A DNA stretch of 64,000 nt from Granulosicoccaceae sp. 1_MG-2023 (GTDB lineage: Bacteria; Pseudomonadota; Gammaproteobacteria; Granulosicoccales; Granulosicoccaceae), in the NCBI GenBank assembly GCA_030546905.1, contig JAUOPI010000004.1:62001-126000 (forward strand). Reading direction: 5' to 3'. Positions within the stretch are counted from its first letter, which is position 1. The number at the start of each line of letters is the position of its first letter. This document shows positions 9,187 through 21,297 of the stretch, one piece after another. Below the pieces are notes generated by a model. That model had not been told where the DNA came from and searched no databases. It saw only the letters and a list, made by a program, of their open reading frames with translations. Position numbers and translations under genes: made by a program.

Positions 9187-10283
9187 GTAAGCCGCTGGTG
9201 GTTCATGTGATTGACCGCTTGCCGCCCGATGGTGCGGAAAGGTTGATCGCGGAAGTTCTGCGCAATCGCAGCGACGCTTATGACTACCGGGTGTTGTGCC
9301 TGGTCGAAGGCGGCTTGTTGCTTGAGGAAATCGAAAACAGCGGCGTGCCGGTGACCGTCCTCGGGCGCCGCAACGGCCACGACTGGCGCCATGCGTGGGC
9401 TTTGTATCGCTGGTTCAGGCAGTACCGGCCGAAGGTCGTGCATACGCATTTGTTTACCGCCGATGCCTGGGGGCGAACCTTTGCCTGGCTGGCCCGTGTG
9501 CCGGGGATTTTTTCCACCGTGCACAGCACCAATGCCTGGAAAACGCCGCTGCACCTGCGGGTCGACCGTCTGCTGGCGCGTATCTCAGATGCGGTTATCG
9601 CGTGTACCGGCGAAGTACGCAATACCATCGTCGGGCAGGGAATTCCGGAGGCGAAGGTCGTCTCCGTACCCAACGGCGTTGATCTGCAACGTATGGGGGC
9701 TTTTGACGCGCTGGACCTGCAGCAGGCCTTTGCCGTGCCGGCCGGCGTGCCGGTGTTTGCCCTGGTGGGACGCCTGCACGAGGCCAAAGGCCATACCGAT
9801 CTCTTGCCCGTACTGGCTGAGCTGGCCGCCGAAGGCGTGCCTTTCGCCTGCTTGTTTGTCGGTGGCGGAGAGCTTGAGGACACGCTGTGTGCGCAGGTTG
9901 CAGAGCAGGGCTTGCAAAACCACGTGTTCTTCTGCGGTTTCCGCAGCGATGTGCCGGCGATCCTCAAATCACTGGATTTTCTGGTCATGCCCTCGCGTTG
10001 GGAAGGCTTGCCGATCAGCCTGCTGGAAAGCATGGCCTGCGGCACGCCGGTGCTGGCCAGTGCCGTGGGGGGCATTCCCGATGTTATCGAATCCGGCCGC
10101 GACGGACTGCTGTACCCGCAGGGTGATGCCGCAGCCTTGAAGCAGGCCCTGACACAGCTGCTCGCTGAGCCGCAATTGCGCCAACAGATGGCCGAGGCAG
10201 GGCGGCACAAAATTGAAACCCAATACAGTGCGGCGGCCGTGGCCCGCGCCTATGAATCGCTTTACGACGGAGTCCGTGTTTGA
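9183..10283 (+). CDS. Family 4 glycosyltransferase
   Basis: A 366-residue GT-B enzyme, GT4 type. The acceptor domain starts HVIDRLPPDGAERL; VVHTHLF is the usual HTH-like acceptor loop; the donor domain opens with FALVGRLHEAKG; the E-x7-E donor motif is WEGLPISLLESMACG, followed by VGGIPDVIESG. It resembles the sugar transferases of exosortase-A associated loci. Donor and acceptor cannot be assigned. Start and stop overlap the neighbours by four bases and one base, placing it within one co-translated block. Confidence 0.86.
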   Translation: MSKPLVVHVIDRLPPDGAERLIAEVLRNRSDAYDYRVLCLVEGGLLLEEIENSGVPVTVLGRRNGHDWRHAWALYRWFRQYRPKVVHTHLFTADAWGRTFAWLARVPGIFSTVHSTNAWKTPLHLRVDRLLARISDAVIACTGEVRNTIVGQGIPEAKVVSVPNGVDLQRMGAFDALDLQQAFAVPAGVPVFALVGRLHEAKGHTDLLPVLAELAAEGVPFACLFVGGGELEDTLCAQVAEQGLQNHVFFCGFRSDVPAILKSLDFLVMPSRWEGLPISLLESMACGTPVLASAVGGIPDVIESGRDGLLYPQGDAAALKQALTQLLAEPQLRQQMAEAGRHKIETQYSAAAVARAYESLYDGVRV

Positions 10284-11110
10284 TGAGCCTGCGTGATGTT
10301 TTGCCAAGTCTGGTACGGCCCTTCAGCCGTCTCTGGTTCGGTCTGAATCCGGGCGCCAGGATTCTGATGTATCACCGCGTGGCTGACCTGCCGGCCTACG
10401 ATCAACTGACCGTCAGTACCGCCAATTTCGAGCGCCAGATTGCCTGGCTGGCGGCAAACCGTGAGGTCGTTTCTTTACCGGATTTGCTCGCGCAAATCAG
10501 CGAAGGGCGCCCGGCGGCTAACCGGGTGGTGATAACCTTCGATGATGGTTATCTGGATAATCTGGAAAATGCCTTGCCGGTGCTGGAGAAATACCAGGTG
10601 CCGGCAACGATTTATGTGACCAGTGAATTTGCCGCGCAAAGCAGCAGTCACCCACGTTACCGTGGTGATTCACGGCGTTTGCATCTGAACTGGACTGAAG
10701 TCGGTCGTCTTGGACGGCACCCGCTGATTACCATCGGCTCGCATACGGTCACGCATCCCATGTTGTCAGAGTTGGATGCCGCCGGCGCCGAGCGCGAAAT
10801 AAGCCGCAGTAAAGCCGATATTGAGACCCATACGGGACTCGATGTGATCGACTTTTGTTACCCCTCGGGTAACTTTACCGAACGCGAGCGTGAATCCGTG
10901 AAAAAGGCCGGTTACCGCTCAGCGGTGACGGTAAAACCGGGCAGTAACAATGCCTGCGCTGATGTGTTTGCGCTGCGTCGTACCGAGGTGACGGACAAGG
11001 ACACCCCGGCACAGTTGGCGCAGAAACTCGACGGTGCATTTGACATCTTTCACTGGTTACTCGACCTCAAGCGCGAAAAAACCTTTTCCGCGAACAGAAA
11101 ACAAGCTTAA
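10283..11110 (+). CDS. NodB-domain polysaccharide deacetylase (third of three)
   Basis: A 275-residue deacetylase. Motifs in order are ILMYHRV (residues 27-33), VITFDDGY (83-90, catalytic/metal Asp pair), IGSHTVTH (metal histidines) and FCYPSGNF (substrate loop). It has the CE4 topology found in poly-N-acetylhexosamine and capsule deacetylases. ATG 10283 shares its A with the preceding TGA stop; a TTG codon directly before it is in frame but unnecessary. No clear signal peptide is visible. Its sequence differs clearly from the two deacetylases upstream, so it is not a recent duplicate. Confidence 0.85.
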   Translation: MSLRDVLPSLVRPFSRLWFGLNPGARILMYHRVADLPAYDQLTVSTANFERQIAWLAANREVVSLPDLLAQISEGRPAANRVVITFDDGYLDNLENALPVLEKYQVPATIYVTSEFAAQSSSHPRYRGDSRRLHLNWTEVGRLGRHPLITIGSHTVTHPMLSELDAAGAEREISRSKADIETHTGLDVIDFCYPSGNFTERERESVKKAGYRSAVTVKPGSNNACADVFALRRTEVTDKDTPAQLAQKLDGAFDIFHWLLDLKREKTFSANRKQA

Positions 11111-11119
11111 GGAACACTG

Positions 11120-12256
11120 ATGAAAATCCTCTATCTGATGACGGAGCCTTTCGGTTACGGCGGTGTGCAGTCGGATCTGCTGGCGCTGAGTGAAGATCTG
11201 TCCAAGCGTGATCACGACGTGCTGGTTGCCACCTCGGAAGGTGAGCTGCTCGACGAGCTGAAAGCCAAGGGTGCCACCTTCATCGATATTGATTTTCACT
11301 TCGGCCTGTCCTCACCGCTGAAGTTTTTCAAATCCGTTATGGCGCTGCGTAAAGCGATAAAAGAGCATCAGGTGGAAATGCTCGCGCCGCAGTCGGTTCG
11401 CTCGACTCTGGTGAGCTGGATCGCCTTGCGTGTACTGCCGTTTTCCTACCGTGTGGCCAAGACCGCCCGGCGGGTGCCGATCGTGACCACAATTCACAAT
11501 ATCCATAACCCGGTGCATTTCCGCTACGCGGGCCGGATTCTGAACCTGTGTACCGATCATGTGATCTTCGAATCGCATTATGAGCGCAACCGTTGCATGG
11601 CAAGCGGTTTGCCGGATGACAAGTGCGAGGTTGTGCACAGCGGTATCGATACTGACCGTTTTGCGCCGCAGCCGGTCAGTCAGGCCCTGCTTGAGCAGTA
11701 CGGTCTGGATAAATCGCGCAATAAAATTTTCGGAATAGTGGCGCGTCTGTCAGAAGAAAAAGGCCATCCCTATCTTTTCCGCGCCTTCAAAAAAGTCCTC
11801 GAGAAAGAACCTGATGCGCGCTTGCTGGTGGTCGGCGACGGTCCGCTGAAAGAGCAGGTCACGGCTGAACGTGATGCACTGGGTTTGCAGGACACGGTGA
11901 TCTTTACCGGCGCCCAGCGTAATATTCCCGACTATCTGTCGATCTTTGACGTGTTCGTCCTGTCCTCGACCCGTGAGTCATTTCCGCTCGCCGCGCGCGA
12001 AGCCATGGCGGCCGGCCGTGCGGTGATTGCGCCGCGTATCGGTGGTTGTCCGGAAGTGGTCGATGAAAACAAGACCGGCTATCTGTTCGAGGCGGCTAAT
12101 GTGGACGATCTGGCTGAGCAGATGCTGAAGATTATCGCTGACGACAAGTATATTGAGTTCGGCGAGCGTTCACGCCAGCGTGTGGTGGATCTGTTCTCAC
12201 GCAAGCAGTGGATTATCGGCGACGAGAAAGCCTATCTGAGTTTTACCGGTTCCTGA
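11120..12256 (+). CDS. Family 4 glycosyltransferase, last gene of the polysaccharide cluster
   Basis: A 378-residue GT4 enzyme. It opens MKILYLMTEPFGYGGVQSD (glycine-rich acceptor loop); the donor domain begins FGIVARLSEEKGHP; the donor-binding motif is RESFPLAAREAMAAG, then IGGCPEVVDEN. A GGAA ribosome-binding site lies before ATG 11120. It probably adds a sugar to the repeat unit. It is followed within 50 bases by a strong terminator, so it ends the operon-like block. Confidence 0.86.
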   Translation: MKILYLMTEPFGYGGVQSDLLALSEDLSKRDHDVLVATSEGELLDELKAKGATFIDIDFHFGLSSPLKFFKSVMALRKAIKEHQVEMLAPQSVRSTLVSWIALRVLPFSYRVAKTARRVPIVTTIHNIHNPVHFRYAGRILNLCTDHVIFESHYERNRCMASGLPDDKCEVVHSGIDTDRFAPQPVSQALLEQYGLDKSRNKIFGIVARLSEEKGHPYLFRAFKKVLEKEPDARLLVVGDGPLKEQVTAERDALGLQDTVIFTGAQRNIPDYLSIFDVFVLSSTRESFPLAAREAMAAGRAVIAPRIGGCPEVVDENKTGYLFEAANVDDLAEQMLKIIADDKYIEFGERSRQRVVDLFSRKQWIIGDEKAYLSFTGS

Positions 12257-12285
12257 GCCGGAGACCGGGCGAAGAAGCGAACAAC

Positions 12286-12315
12286 AACGCGGCCGTAACG
12301 GCCGCGTTTTGCTTT
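12286..12315 (+). terminator. Rho-independent terminator ending the polysaccharide cluster
   Basis: A perfect 10-bp stem (12286-12295 with 12299-12308) around a three-base TAA loop is followed by a TTTTGCTTT tract. It sits between two convergent transcription units, so it probably stops readthrough into the antisense of meaB. The opposite strand has only a broken T tract, so reverse termination would be weaker. Confidence 0.85.
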
Positions 12316-12326
12316 GTGCGGGGGAT

Positions 12327-13326
12327 TTATTCGGTGCGGAAAATGCCCAGCAGCTTTGATGCGGCGCTGCGCACCGGCAGGCGTCCGTCGGCCACGGCCT
12401 GCTCGGTGTCTGCAAGCTCGGCACGGACCTTCGGGTCATTGCGCATGCGGCTGATCAGCTCCTGTTCGATAATGGCCCACATCCAGTCCAGTTGCTGGCG
12501 CTGGCGGCGCTCATCGAATTCACCGCTTTCCTGCAACTTGCTGCGGAACTGGCCGATCAGCGACCAGATGTTGTCCAGTCCGGCTTTTTCCAGCGCGCTG
12601 CAATAGGCCACGGGCGGCGCCCAGTTTTCCGAGCGGGGCGTGACGATGCGCAGGGCGCGCGTGTATTCCTGCACCGCGATACGGGCTTTGTTGGCGTTCG
12701 GGCCGTCGGCCTTGTTCACCACAATCATATCGGCGATTTCCAGAATGCCTTTTTTGATGCCCTGCAGCTCGTCACCGGCGCCGGGCAGCATCAGCACCAG
12801 AAAGAAGTCGACCATATTGGCGACGGTGGTTTCTGACTGACCGACACCGACGGTCTCGACGATAATCAGGTCGTAGCCGGCCGCTTCGCACAACAGCATG
12901 GTCTCGCGGGTCCGTCTGGCGACCCCGCCGAGGGTGCCGGCTGTCGGCGAGGGGCGGATAAAGGCGTTTTCATTAACGCCCAGCTCGCTCATGCGGGTTT
13001 TATCGCCGAGGATGCTGCCGCCGGTGCGCGAACTGCTCGGGTCCACCGCCAGCACCGCCACCTTATGGCCCTGATCGCAGAGACCGGTGCCGAAGGCTTC
13101 AATAAAGGTGCTTTTGCCAACCCCGGGCACGCCGCTGATGCCCAGACGCATGGAGCCACCGCTGTGTGGCAGCAATTGGCGCAGGACTTCCTGCGCCATG
13201 GCTTCGTGTTGCGGATTGGACGACTCGATCAGCGTGATTGCCCGGGCCAGCGCGCCGCGCTGGCCGGACAGCACACCGCTGACGTAATCGTCAACGGTGA
13301 GCCGGCGTCGTTTTACGATGGGCCGT

Positions 13327-13334
<8 letters not shown>
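12327..13334 (-). CDS. meaB: Methylmalonyl-CoA mutase-associated GTPase MeaB
   Basis: A 335-residue G3E-family P-loop GTPase (ArgK/MeaB) that gates cobalamin loading and protects methylmalonyl-CoA mutase. Visible motifs: Walker [11 protein letters not shown], the Mg/switch segment [29 protein letters not shown], and the guanine-specificity motif NKADG. Length matches the family. It overlaps the end of mutB by eight bases and is last in the mutA-mutB-meaB unit, which supports the assignment. Confidence 0.95.
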
Positions 13335-15480
<2,146 letters not shown>

Positions 15481-15481
15481 A

Positions 15482-17509
15482 TCAGCTCACCTTCAGCAGT
15501 GCGTGTGTGGATTTCAGGATATCGAGGGTGTTGCATCCGATATACAGGGCGGTGTTGACCTGATCCTGCAGGGCCTTGCCTGCAATATAGACCTGATCAA
15601 TACCGGCCTCCCGAAGGGCTTTGATGTAGTCTGCGCCTTGCTCTTCATAGAGCGCGTCGGTCGAGCACAGTACCGCAACCGGACTACCGCTGGCGGCGGC
15701 CGCCTGAGCGGCGCCGGCCGGATCACTGCTGACCTCACCGCCGAGTGTGGCGATACCGCCGGCGGCAAAAAAGTTACGTACAAAGCCGGCCCGGGCATTG
15801 AACTGCGCCGGTTTACCGATGGTGACCAGAAAAACCGCCGGGCGCTTGCCGTGCTGGTCGAGCCAGGCATCGCTGGCGTCACGCAGGCTTTCGTAACGGC
15901 TTGCCAGGCGTTCGCTGAGCAGCGGTTCGGCGTGCGGGCCTTCGCCGGCCAGTGCTGCAGCCAGGGCGGTTGTGGCAGCGCCGTCGCTGCTGAGCTTGAT
16001 CAGGCCGGCGATATCGCTCGCATCGGCACTGATCGCGTCGCTGCTGAGCGCTTGGGTTGCGCTCTGGCGTGCCGCCTGCGCGTCGGCCGGATCGGTTTCG
16101 ACCGGGCTTTCATCGAGAAAAGCAAACTCAGACACACCGGTCAGCGGTTTTTTGCGCTTGCCGATATCGGCGAAACGTTTTTCCCGCACGGCGGCGATTT
16201 CGCTTTGCAGCCAGCCGCTGGTCAGCGCCTCGAAAATCCCGCCTTTGCCTTCGATGGACTGGAACAGCGACCAGGCCGCGTCGCTCAGCTCGTCGGTCAG
16301 GGATTCGATAAAGTAGGAACCGCCGGCCGGGTCGACTACGCGGTGCAGCGCCGATTCTTCCTGCAGCAACAGCTGGGTGTTGCGGCTGATGCGGCGGCCG
16401 AGTTTGGACGGTTGCCCCAGGGCGCCGTCAAAGCAGCCGGCCAACACGGAATCGGCACCGCCGATTGCTGCGGCGCTGACAGCGATAGTGTTGCGCAGCA
16501 TATTGACCCAGGGGTCGCGCTGGCTTTGCATACGTTCCGAGGCGACTACCTGCAGGGAAATCTTCGCTGCCTCATCAGAGGCACCGCAGTGACGGCAGAC
16601 GTCGGCCCACAGCTGACGCAGGCCGCGCAGCTTGGCCATGCTCTGGAAGTAATCCGTATCGGTGCTGACGGTAAAACGGATTTGCGCACAGGCCTGATCC
16701 ACCGACAGGCCCGCCTCGGTCATGGCGCGCAGATAGCTCACGCCGGTGGCCAGGGCGATGGCGATTTCCTGTGAGTGTGAGGCGCCGGCGTTGTGTGCCG
16801 GCAGGGTGCTTACGCCGACGGCGCGCATACCCGGCAGGGTCCCGGACGTGTACTTGGCCAGTGCAACCATCCGCGCCGTCATATCGGCAAGTGAGGCGGG
16901 CAGTTTGCCGGCCACGCTCAGTACCGCAGCCGGATCGGCGTTAAAACAACCGCGCATCTGCGTCAGGTCGTCGCCGCGTTTAGTCCACAGACCGGTCAGG
17001 GCCGAGGCGTATTCGAGAAACGCCGCACCGGCATCCAGATCAACCGACACCAGCGGCAATTGCACGCCGTCGAGCAGTCGGTCCAGTCCTGCTGTGTCAT
17101 ACACTTCCACGCCGTGTCCGTCGCTCGCGGCGTTCAGCGGATCGCTGCTGCCCAGACGCATGGCACGCGGCATGGTCAGACGCAAATGGGTGACGCCGCG
17201 GGCCAGGTCTTCCAGAATCAGCTGATTGCTGTGCTTGACGTCCGGATGAGCGTAACGCTGGGCGATGCCCCAGCCGTCGGTGGCATTGCCGGCGGCGCGG
17301 GTTGACCGCGTATAGGGGAACTCGCCGGGGGCGGCGCGGTTACTGCCGTTATCGGTATACAAGGGCTGAATCGCCAGACCGTCGTAGGTCTGCGTGACCA
17401 GCGTCCTGGAAAAATCAGCGCCCTTGAGCACTTTTTCCACCAGCGCCATCCACGCCTCGTGATCGGCAGCAGGGAACTCCGCCGCGAGCTTTAGCGTATC
17501 GTTATTCAT
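15482..17509 (-). CDS. mutA: Methylmalonyl-CoA mutase small subunit
   Basis: A 675-residue mutase paralogue that pairs with MutB. It has the same barrel-plus-Rossmann layout ([16 protein letters not shown] is clear), but in the C-terminal domain the cobalamin-ligand DxHxxG motif is absent, with [13 protein letters not shown] in its place, as expected of the small subunit. ATG 17509 is chosen because a GAGGA ribosome-binding site lies just upstream and the protein then begins [13 protein letters not shown]; the longer frame to 17563 adds unlikely residues. It is first in the operon. Confidence 0.93.
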   Translation of the reverse strand: MNNDTLKLAAEFPAADHEAWMALVEKVLKGADFSRTLVTQTYDGLAIQPLYTDNGSNRAAPGEFPYTRSTRAAGNATDGWGIAQRYAHPDVKHSNQLILEDLARGVTHLRLTMPRAMRLGSSDPLNAASDGHGVEVYDTAGLDRLLDGVQLPLVSVDLDAGAAFLEYASALTGLWTKRGDDLTQMRGCFNADPAAVLSVAGKLPASLADMTARMVALAKYTSGTLPGMRAVGVSTLPAHNAGASHSQEIAIALATGVSYLRAMTEAGLSVDQACAQIRFTVSTDTDYFQSMAKLRGLRQLWADVCRHCGASDEAAKISLQVVASERMQSQRDPWVNMLRNTIAVSAAAIGGADSVLAGCFDGALGQPSKLGRRISRNTQLLLQEESALHRVVDPAGGSYFIESLTDELSDAAWSLFQSIEGKGGIFEALTSGWLQSEIAAVREKRFADIGKRKKPLTGVSEFAFLDESPVETDPADAQAARQSATQALSSDAISADASDIAGLIKLSSDGAATTALAAALAGEGPHAEPLLSERLASRYESLRDASDAWLDQHGKRPAVFLVTIGKPAQFNARAGFVRNFFAAGGIATLGGEVSSDPAGAAQAAAASGSPVAVLCSTDALYEEQGADYIKALREAGIDQVYIAGKALQDQVNTALYIGCNTLDILKSTHALLKVS

Positions 17510-17547
17510 GGGGGTCCTCGTGTGTGTGTATGACATCGTCGCTTGCC

Positions 17548-17565
17548 ACGTGCCGGCCCGCACGT
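17548..17565. promoter_or_regulatory. Inverted repeat upstream of mutA
   Basis: ACGTGC and GCACGT arms flank a six-base CGGCCC centre, about 40 bases before the mutA start within its 177-base upstream gap. The position fits an operator or a 5'-leader hairpin controlling the mut operon. No known regulator consensus is matched with confidence. Confidence 0.35.
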
Positions 17566-17686
17566 CGGGTTCGCAATGCGCGATATCCGGTCTTTGGATT
17601 TTTCAATTCCAACCATTAAGTATAACGAAAAGCCATCCCTATGTGCAGCCGCCACGCGCTGCAGGTGTGTGCAAACACAGGGTTTT

Positions 17687-18814
17687 TCAGCTTTTCCGGT
17701 CGGCCGGTTTTCGTCTTAATTGACGCAATATAAATCTCGCGGGATGCAGAAGGTGTATCGCATCGCGCGTGTCCTGCTTGACGTTTCCGCGCATCAGGTT
17801 AACCAGCAGGTGCGCCAGAAAAGGGCTGCCGAGAATGCCGTGAGAGCCAAGTCCGTTAAGTATGTAAAGCCCGGGCAAATAGCGCGCGGGTGGCCATTGC
17901 CGGTGGCGTTTTCCGTGGTGAAGCATGGCATAGGCTGAGGCAAAAAAGTCCTCGTCAGGCACGCCGCCGACCACCGGCAGATGGTCCGGCGTAGTCGCGC
18001 GGGTGCCGGTACGGGCGCCGAGAATGGCCGAATCCGGCGGGCTGTCGGCACCCAGATAGGCCGCCAGCGCGGCCAGATTTTGCAGATCGGCCTGCGCTTG
18101 CGGCGGTCCGGCCTCGGCGCGGCGGTTGACTGCACCGCACAGGGTCACGCCGTCGGGCAGGCTGATGCCGTAATGGCGTTGGCGGCTGAAGGGGCGCGCC
18201 AATGGTCGCGGCAGGGCGGCACTGTCGACCAGCGTGACCTGGCCGGCGTGGGGACGCAAATAGTGGGTGTCGATCTGCAGCGGCGCTGTGCGGTAGCCCT
18301 GGGTCAGCACCACGGCGTCCGTCTCAAATAAGGCGCCGTCCTGCGTCAGTAGCTGCCAGCCGCGATCCACGGCACGGATGCTTGTGATGGTGGTGTTAAG
18401 GCGGTAGTGCAGATCGCTGCACAGCGACAGTTGCGCGCGGCAGAAGCTGCGCGGGGCGAGCCAGCCGCCGGTGTGCGCGTCTTGTTGTTTGCTGCCGTCG
18501 ACGCCGTCGAAGGCGTATTCCGGCGGCACGGGCGCGCGCGCGCACAGATCGGCAAAATAGGGGAAAAAGTAATCCGCCGCCGCGCGGTAGTAGCGGTCCA
18601 GATTGGGTTCGCCGGTCAGGCGCGGATTGACCAGTCCGGCACGGTTGCCGGAGGTGGCGCCGGCAATCTCTGCGGCACTGTCGATCAGGCTGACCCCGAA
18701 CCCGGCGCGGCACAGATGCGCGGCGGTGGCGCAGCCTGCCAGCCCCGCGCCGATGACCGCGACCCGCGGCCCGCGCAGGGGCGGCGGGTCGGCAAACCAG
18801 ACCGCTTCCGGCAA
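17687..18814 (-). CDS. mnmC: Stand-alone MnmC oxidase domain: FAD-dependent tRNA cmnm5(s2)U34 oxidoreductase
   Basis: A 375-residue DAAO-fold flavoprotein. The Rossmann motif is VAVIGAGLAGCATA (about residues 19-32). The MnmC-type signature ATSGNRAGLVNPRLT replaces that of other amine oxidases; downstream ARTGTRATTPDHLPVVGGVPD and ILNGLGSHGILGSP align in pattern with the C-terminal half of E. coli MnmC. That half removes the carboxymethyl group from cmnm5 in the tRNA wobble modification. The N-terminal methyltransferase half of the fused enzyme is missing here, so this is the separate MnmC(o) form. It lies directly after ispG. Other DAAO-like amine oxidases are the main alternative. Confidence 0.78.
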   Translation of the reverse strand: MPEAVWFADPPPLRGPRVAVIGAGLAGCATAAHLCRAGFGVSLIDSAAEIAGATSGNRAGLVNPRLTGEPNLDRYYRAAADYFFPYFADLCARAPVPPEYAFDGVDGSKQQDAHTGGWLAPRSFCRAQLSLCSDLHYRLNTTITSIRAVDRGWQLLTQDGALFETDAVVLTQGYRTAPLQIDTHYLRPHAGQVTLVDSAALPRPLARPFSRQRHYGISLPDGVTLCGAVNRRAEAGPPQAQADLQNLAALAAYLGADSPPDSAILGARTGTRATTPDHLPVVGGVPDEDFFASAYAMLHHGKRHRQWPPARYLPGLYILNGLGSHGILGSPFLAHLLVNLMRGNVKQDTRDAIHLLHPARFILRQLRRKPADRKS

Positions 18815-18816
18815 GG

Positions 18817-20037
<1,221 letters not shown>

Positions 20038-20061
20038 GCTTTAAATCCGCGCGGAAAAACA

Positions 20062-20079
20062 CATCATTGTAGAATGATG
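20062..20079. promoter_or_regulatory. Inverted repeat in the ispG-hrcA divergent gap
   Basis: CATCATT and AATGATG form perfect 7-base arms around GTAG, and the repeat contains a TAGAAT that could serve as a -10 element for hrcA. It may be an operator or leader hairpin. It does not match the CIRCE consensus (TTAGCACTC-N9-GAGTGCTAA). Confidence 0.4.
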
Positions 20080-20161
20080 GCGTGACGGAGTCATGTCTGA
20101 TGCCATGCCAGCGGCGTGGAAATTGAAAATCACCGGCGACTCGGGTAAATACACTTGTCTC

Positions 20162-21217
20162 ATGGATAAAGATCGTACAATTGCCGATATCACGGAACGC
20201 GAGCAGCAGATCCTGCGCTCACTGATTGACCAGTACATCCGCGACGGTCAGCCGGTGGGGTCCCGTACGCTTTCGCGGGTCAGTGGCCTGAAGCTCAGCC
20301 CGGCGACCATGCGTAATGTGATGTATGACCTGGAAAACATGGGTCTGCTGGTCTCACCGCATACCTCGGCAGGGCGGGTGCCGACGGCACTGGGTTACCG
20401 GGTCTTTGTTGACCGGATGCTCGAAGTGCAGCCGCTGGAACGCGCCTCCGTGGAATCGATCCGTGCCGGACTGGCTTCAGCCGGTTCCGAGCAGGCCCTG
20501 ATCCGCCGCGCTTCCTCGGTGCTGTCGGGCTTTACCCAGATGGCCGGTCTGGTCACGGTGCCGAAGAAAAACGTCCGGGTTCTGCAGCAGATTGAGTTTC
20601 TGCCGCTGTCGGACCGCCGTCTGCTGGTGATTCTGGTCATCAATGAAAAAGATGTGCAGAACCGCGTCGTGCATGTTGACCGCGATTACAGCAAGGCCGA
20701 GCTGGAAACCTTTTCGACCTTTATCTCCAATAAGTTCCGCGGCCGCCCGCTGGATGAGATCCGCCAGACCATCAAAGACGAGTTGCGTCAGAGCCGCGAC
20801 GACATGACCGCGCAGATGCAGCGCATGGTGGAAATGGCCGGGCAGATGTTTGACGAAGGCGAGGACGAGGATGGCGAAGGCGATATGATCGTCGACGGCC
20901 AGACCAATCTGATGGGCTGTGCCGATCTGGCCGATATGGAAACCCTGCGCGAGCTGTTCGAAGCCTTCAACTCCAAACGCGATATGTACTATCTGCTCGA
21001 GCAATGCATCACCGCCGACGGTGTGCAGGTATTTATCGGCAAGGAATCGGGCTATTCGGTGCTCGATGAATGCTCGCTGGTCACCGCCCCCTATAAGGTC
21101 GAAGGCGATGTGGTTGGCGTGCTCGGAGTGGTCGGGCCGACACGGATGGCTTATGATCGCGTGGTGCCGGTGGTCGATATTACCTCGCGCTTGTTGAGCG
21201 CTGCCTTGAATTCCTGA
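20162..21217 (+). CDS. hrcA: Heat-inducible transcription repressor HrcA
   Basis: A 351-residue repressor of chaperone genes. The N-terminal winged helix is clear (ILRSLIDQYIRDGQPVGSRT, LSPATMRNVMYDLENMG, TSAGRVPTALGYRVFVD), followed by a GAF-like central domain and a C-terminal region ending in DITSRLLSAALN. An acidic insert (about residues 239-252, DEGEDEDGEGD) is unusual. ATG 20162 matches the family's usual N terminus; an in-frame ATG at 20093 would add 23 atypical residues. It is first of the hrcA-grpE-dnaK-dnaJ run. Confidence 0.93.
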   Translation: MDKDRTIADITEREQQILRSLIDQYIRDGQPVGSRTLSRVSGLKLSPATMRNVMYDLENMGLLVSPHTSAGRVPTALGYRVFVDRMLEVQPLERASVESIRAGLASAGSEQALIRRASSVLSGFTQMAGLVTVPKKNVRVLQQIEFLPLSDRRLLVILVINEKDVQNRVVHVDRDYSKAELETFSTFISNKFRGRPLDEIRQTIKDELRQSRDDMTAQMQRMVEMAGQMFDEGEDEDGEGDMIVDGQTNLMGCADLADMETLRELFEAFNSKRDMYYLLEQCITADGVQVFIGKESGYSVLDECSLVTAPYKVEGDVVGVLGVVGPTRMAYDRVVPVVDITSRLLSAALNS

Positions 21218-21232
21218 AATCACCCCCTATCT
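21205..21232 (+). promoter_or_regulatory. Sigma-32-type heat-shock promoter for grpE
   Basis: CTTGAAT (21205-21211) and CCCCTATCT (21224-21232) are separated by 12 bases, very close to the sigma-32 consensus CTTGAAA / CCCCATnT. The element overlaps the last codons and stop of hrcA, so grpE can be induced independently of hrcA transcription. Confidence 0.75.
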
Positions 21233-21297
21233 ATACGGACATCCGCTTACCATACGGGGCGCCTGAGGCGCCTCATTGCATTTTTTCGGAGCCAGAA

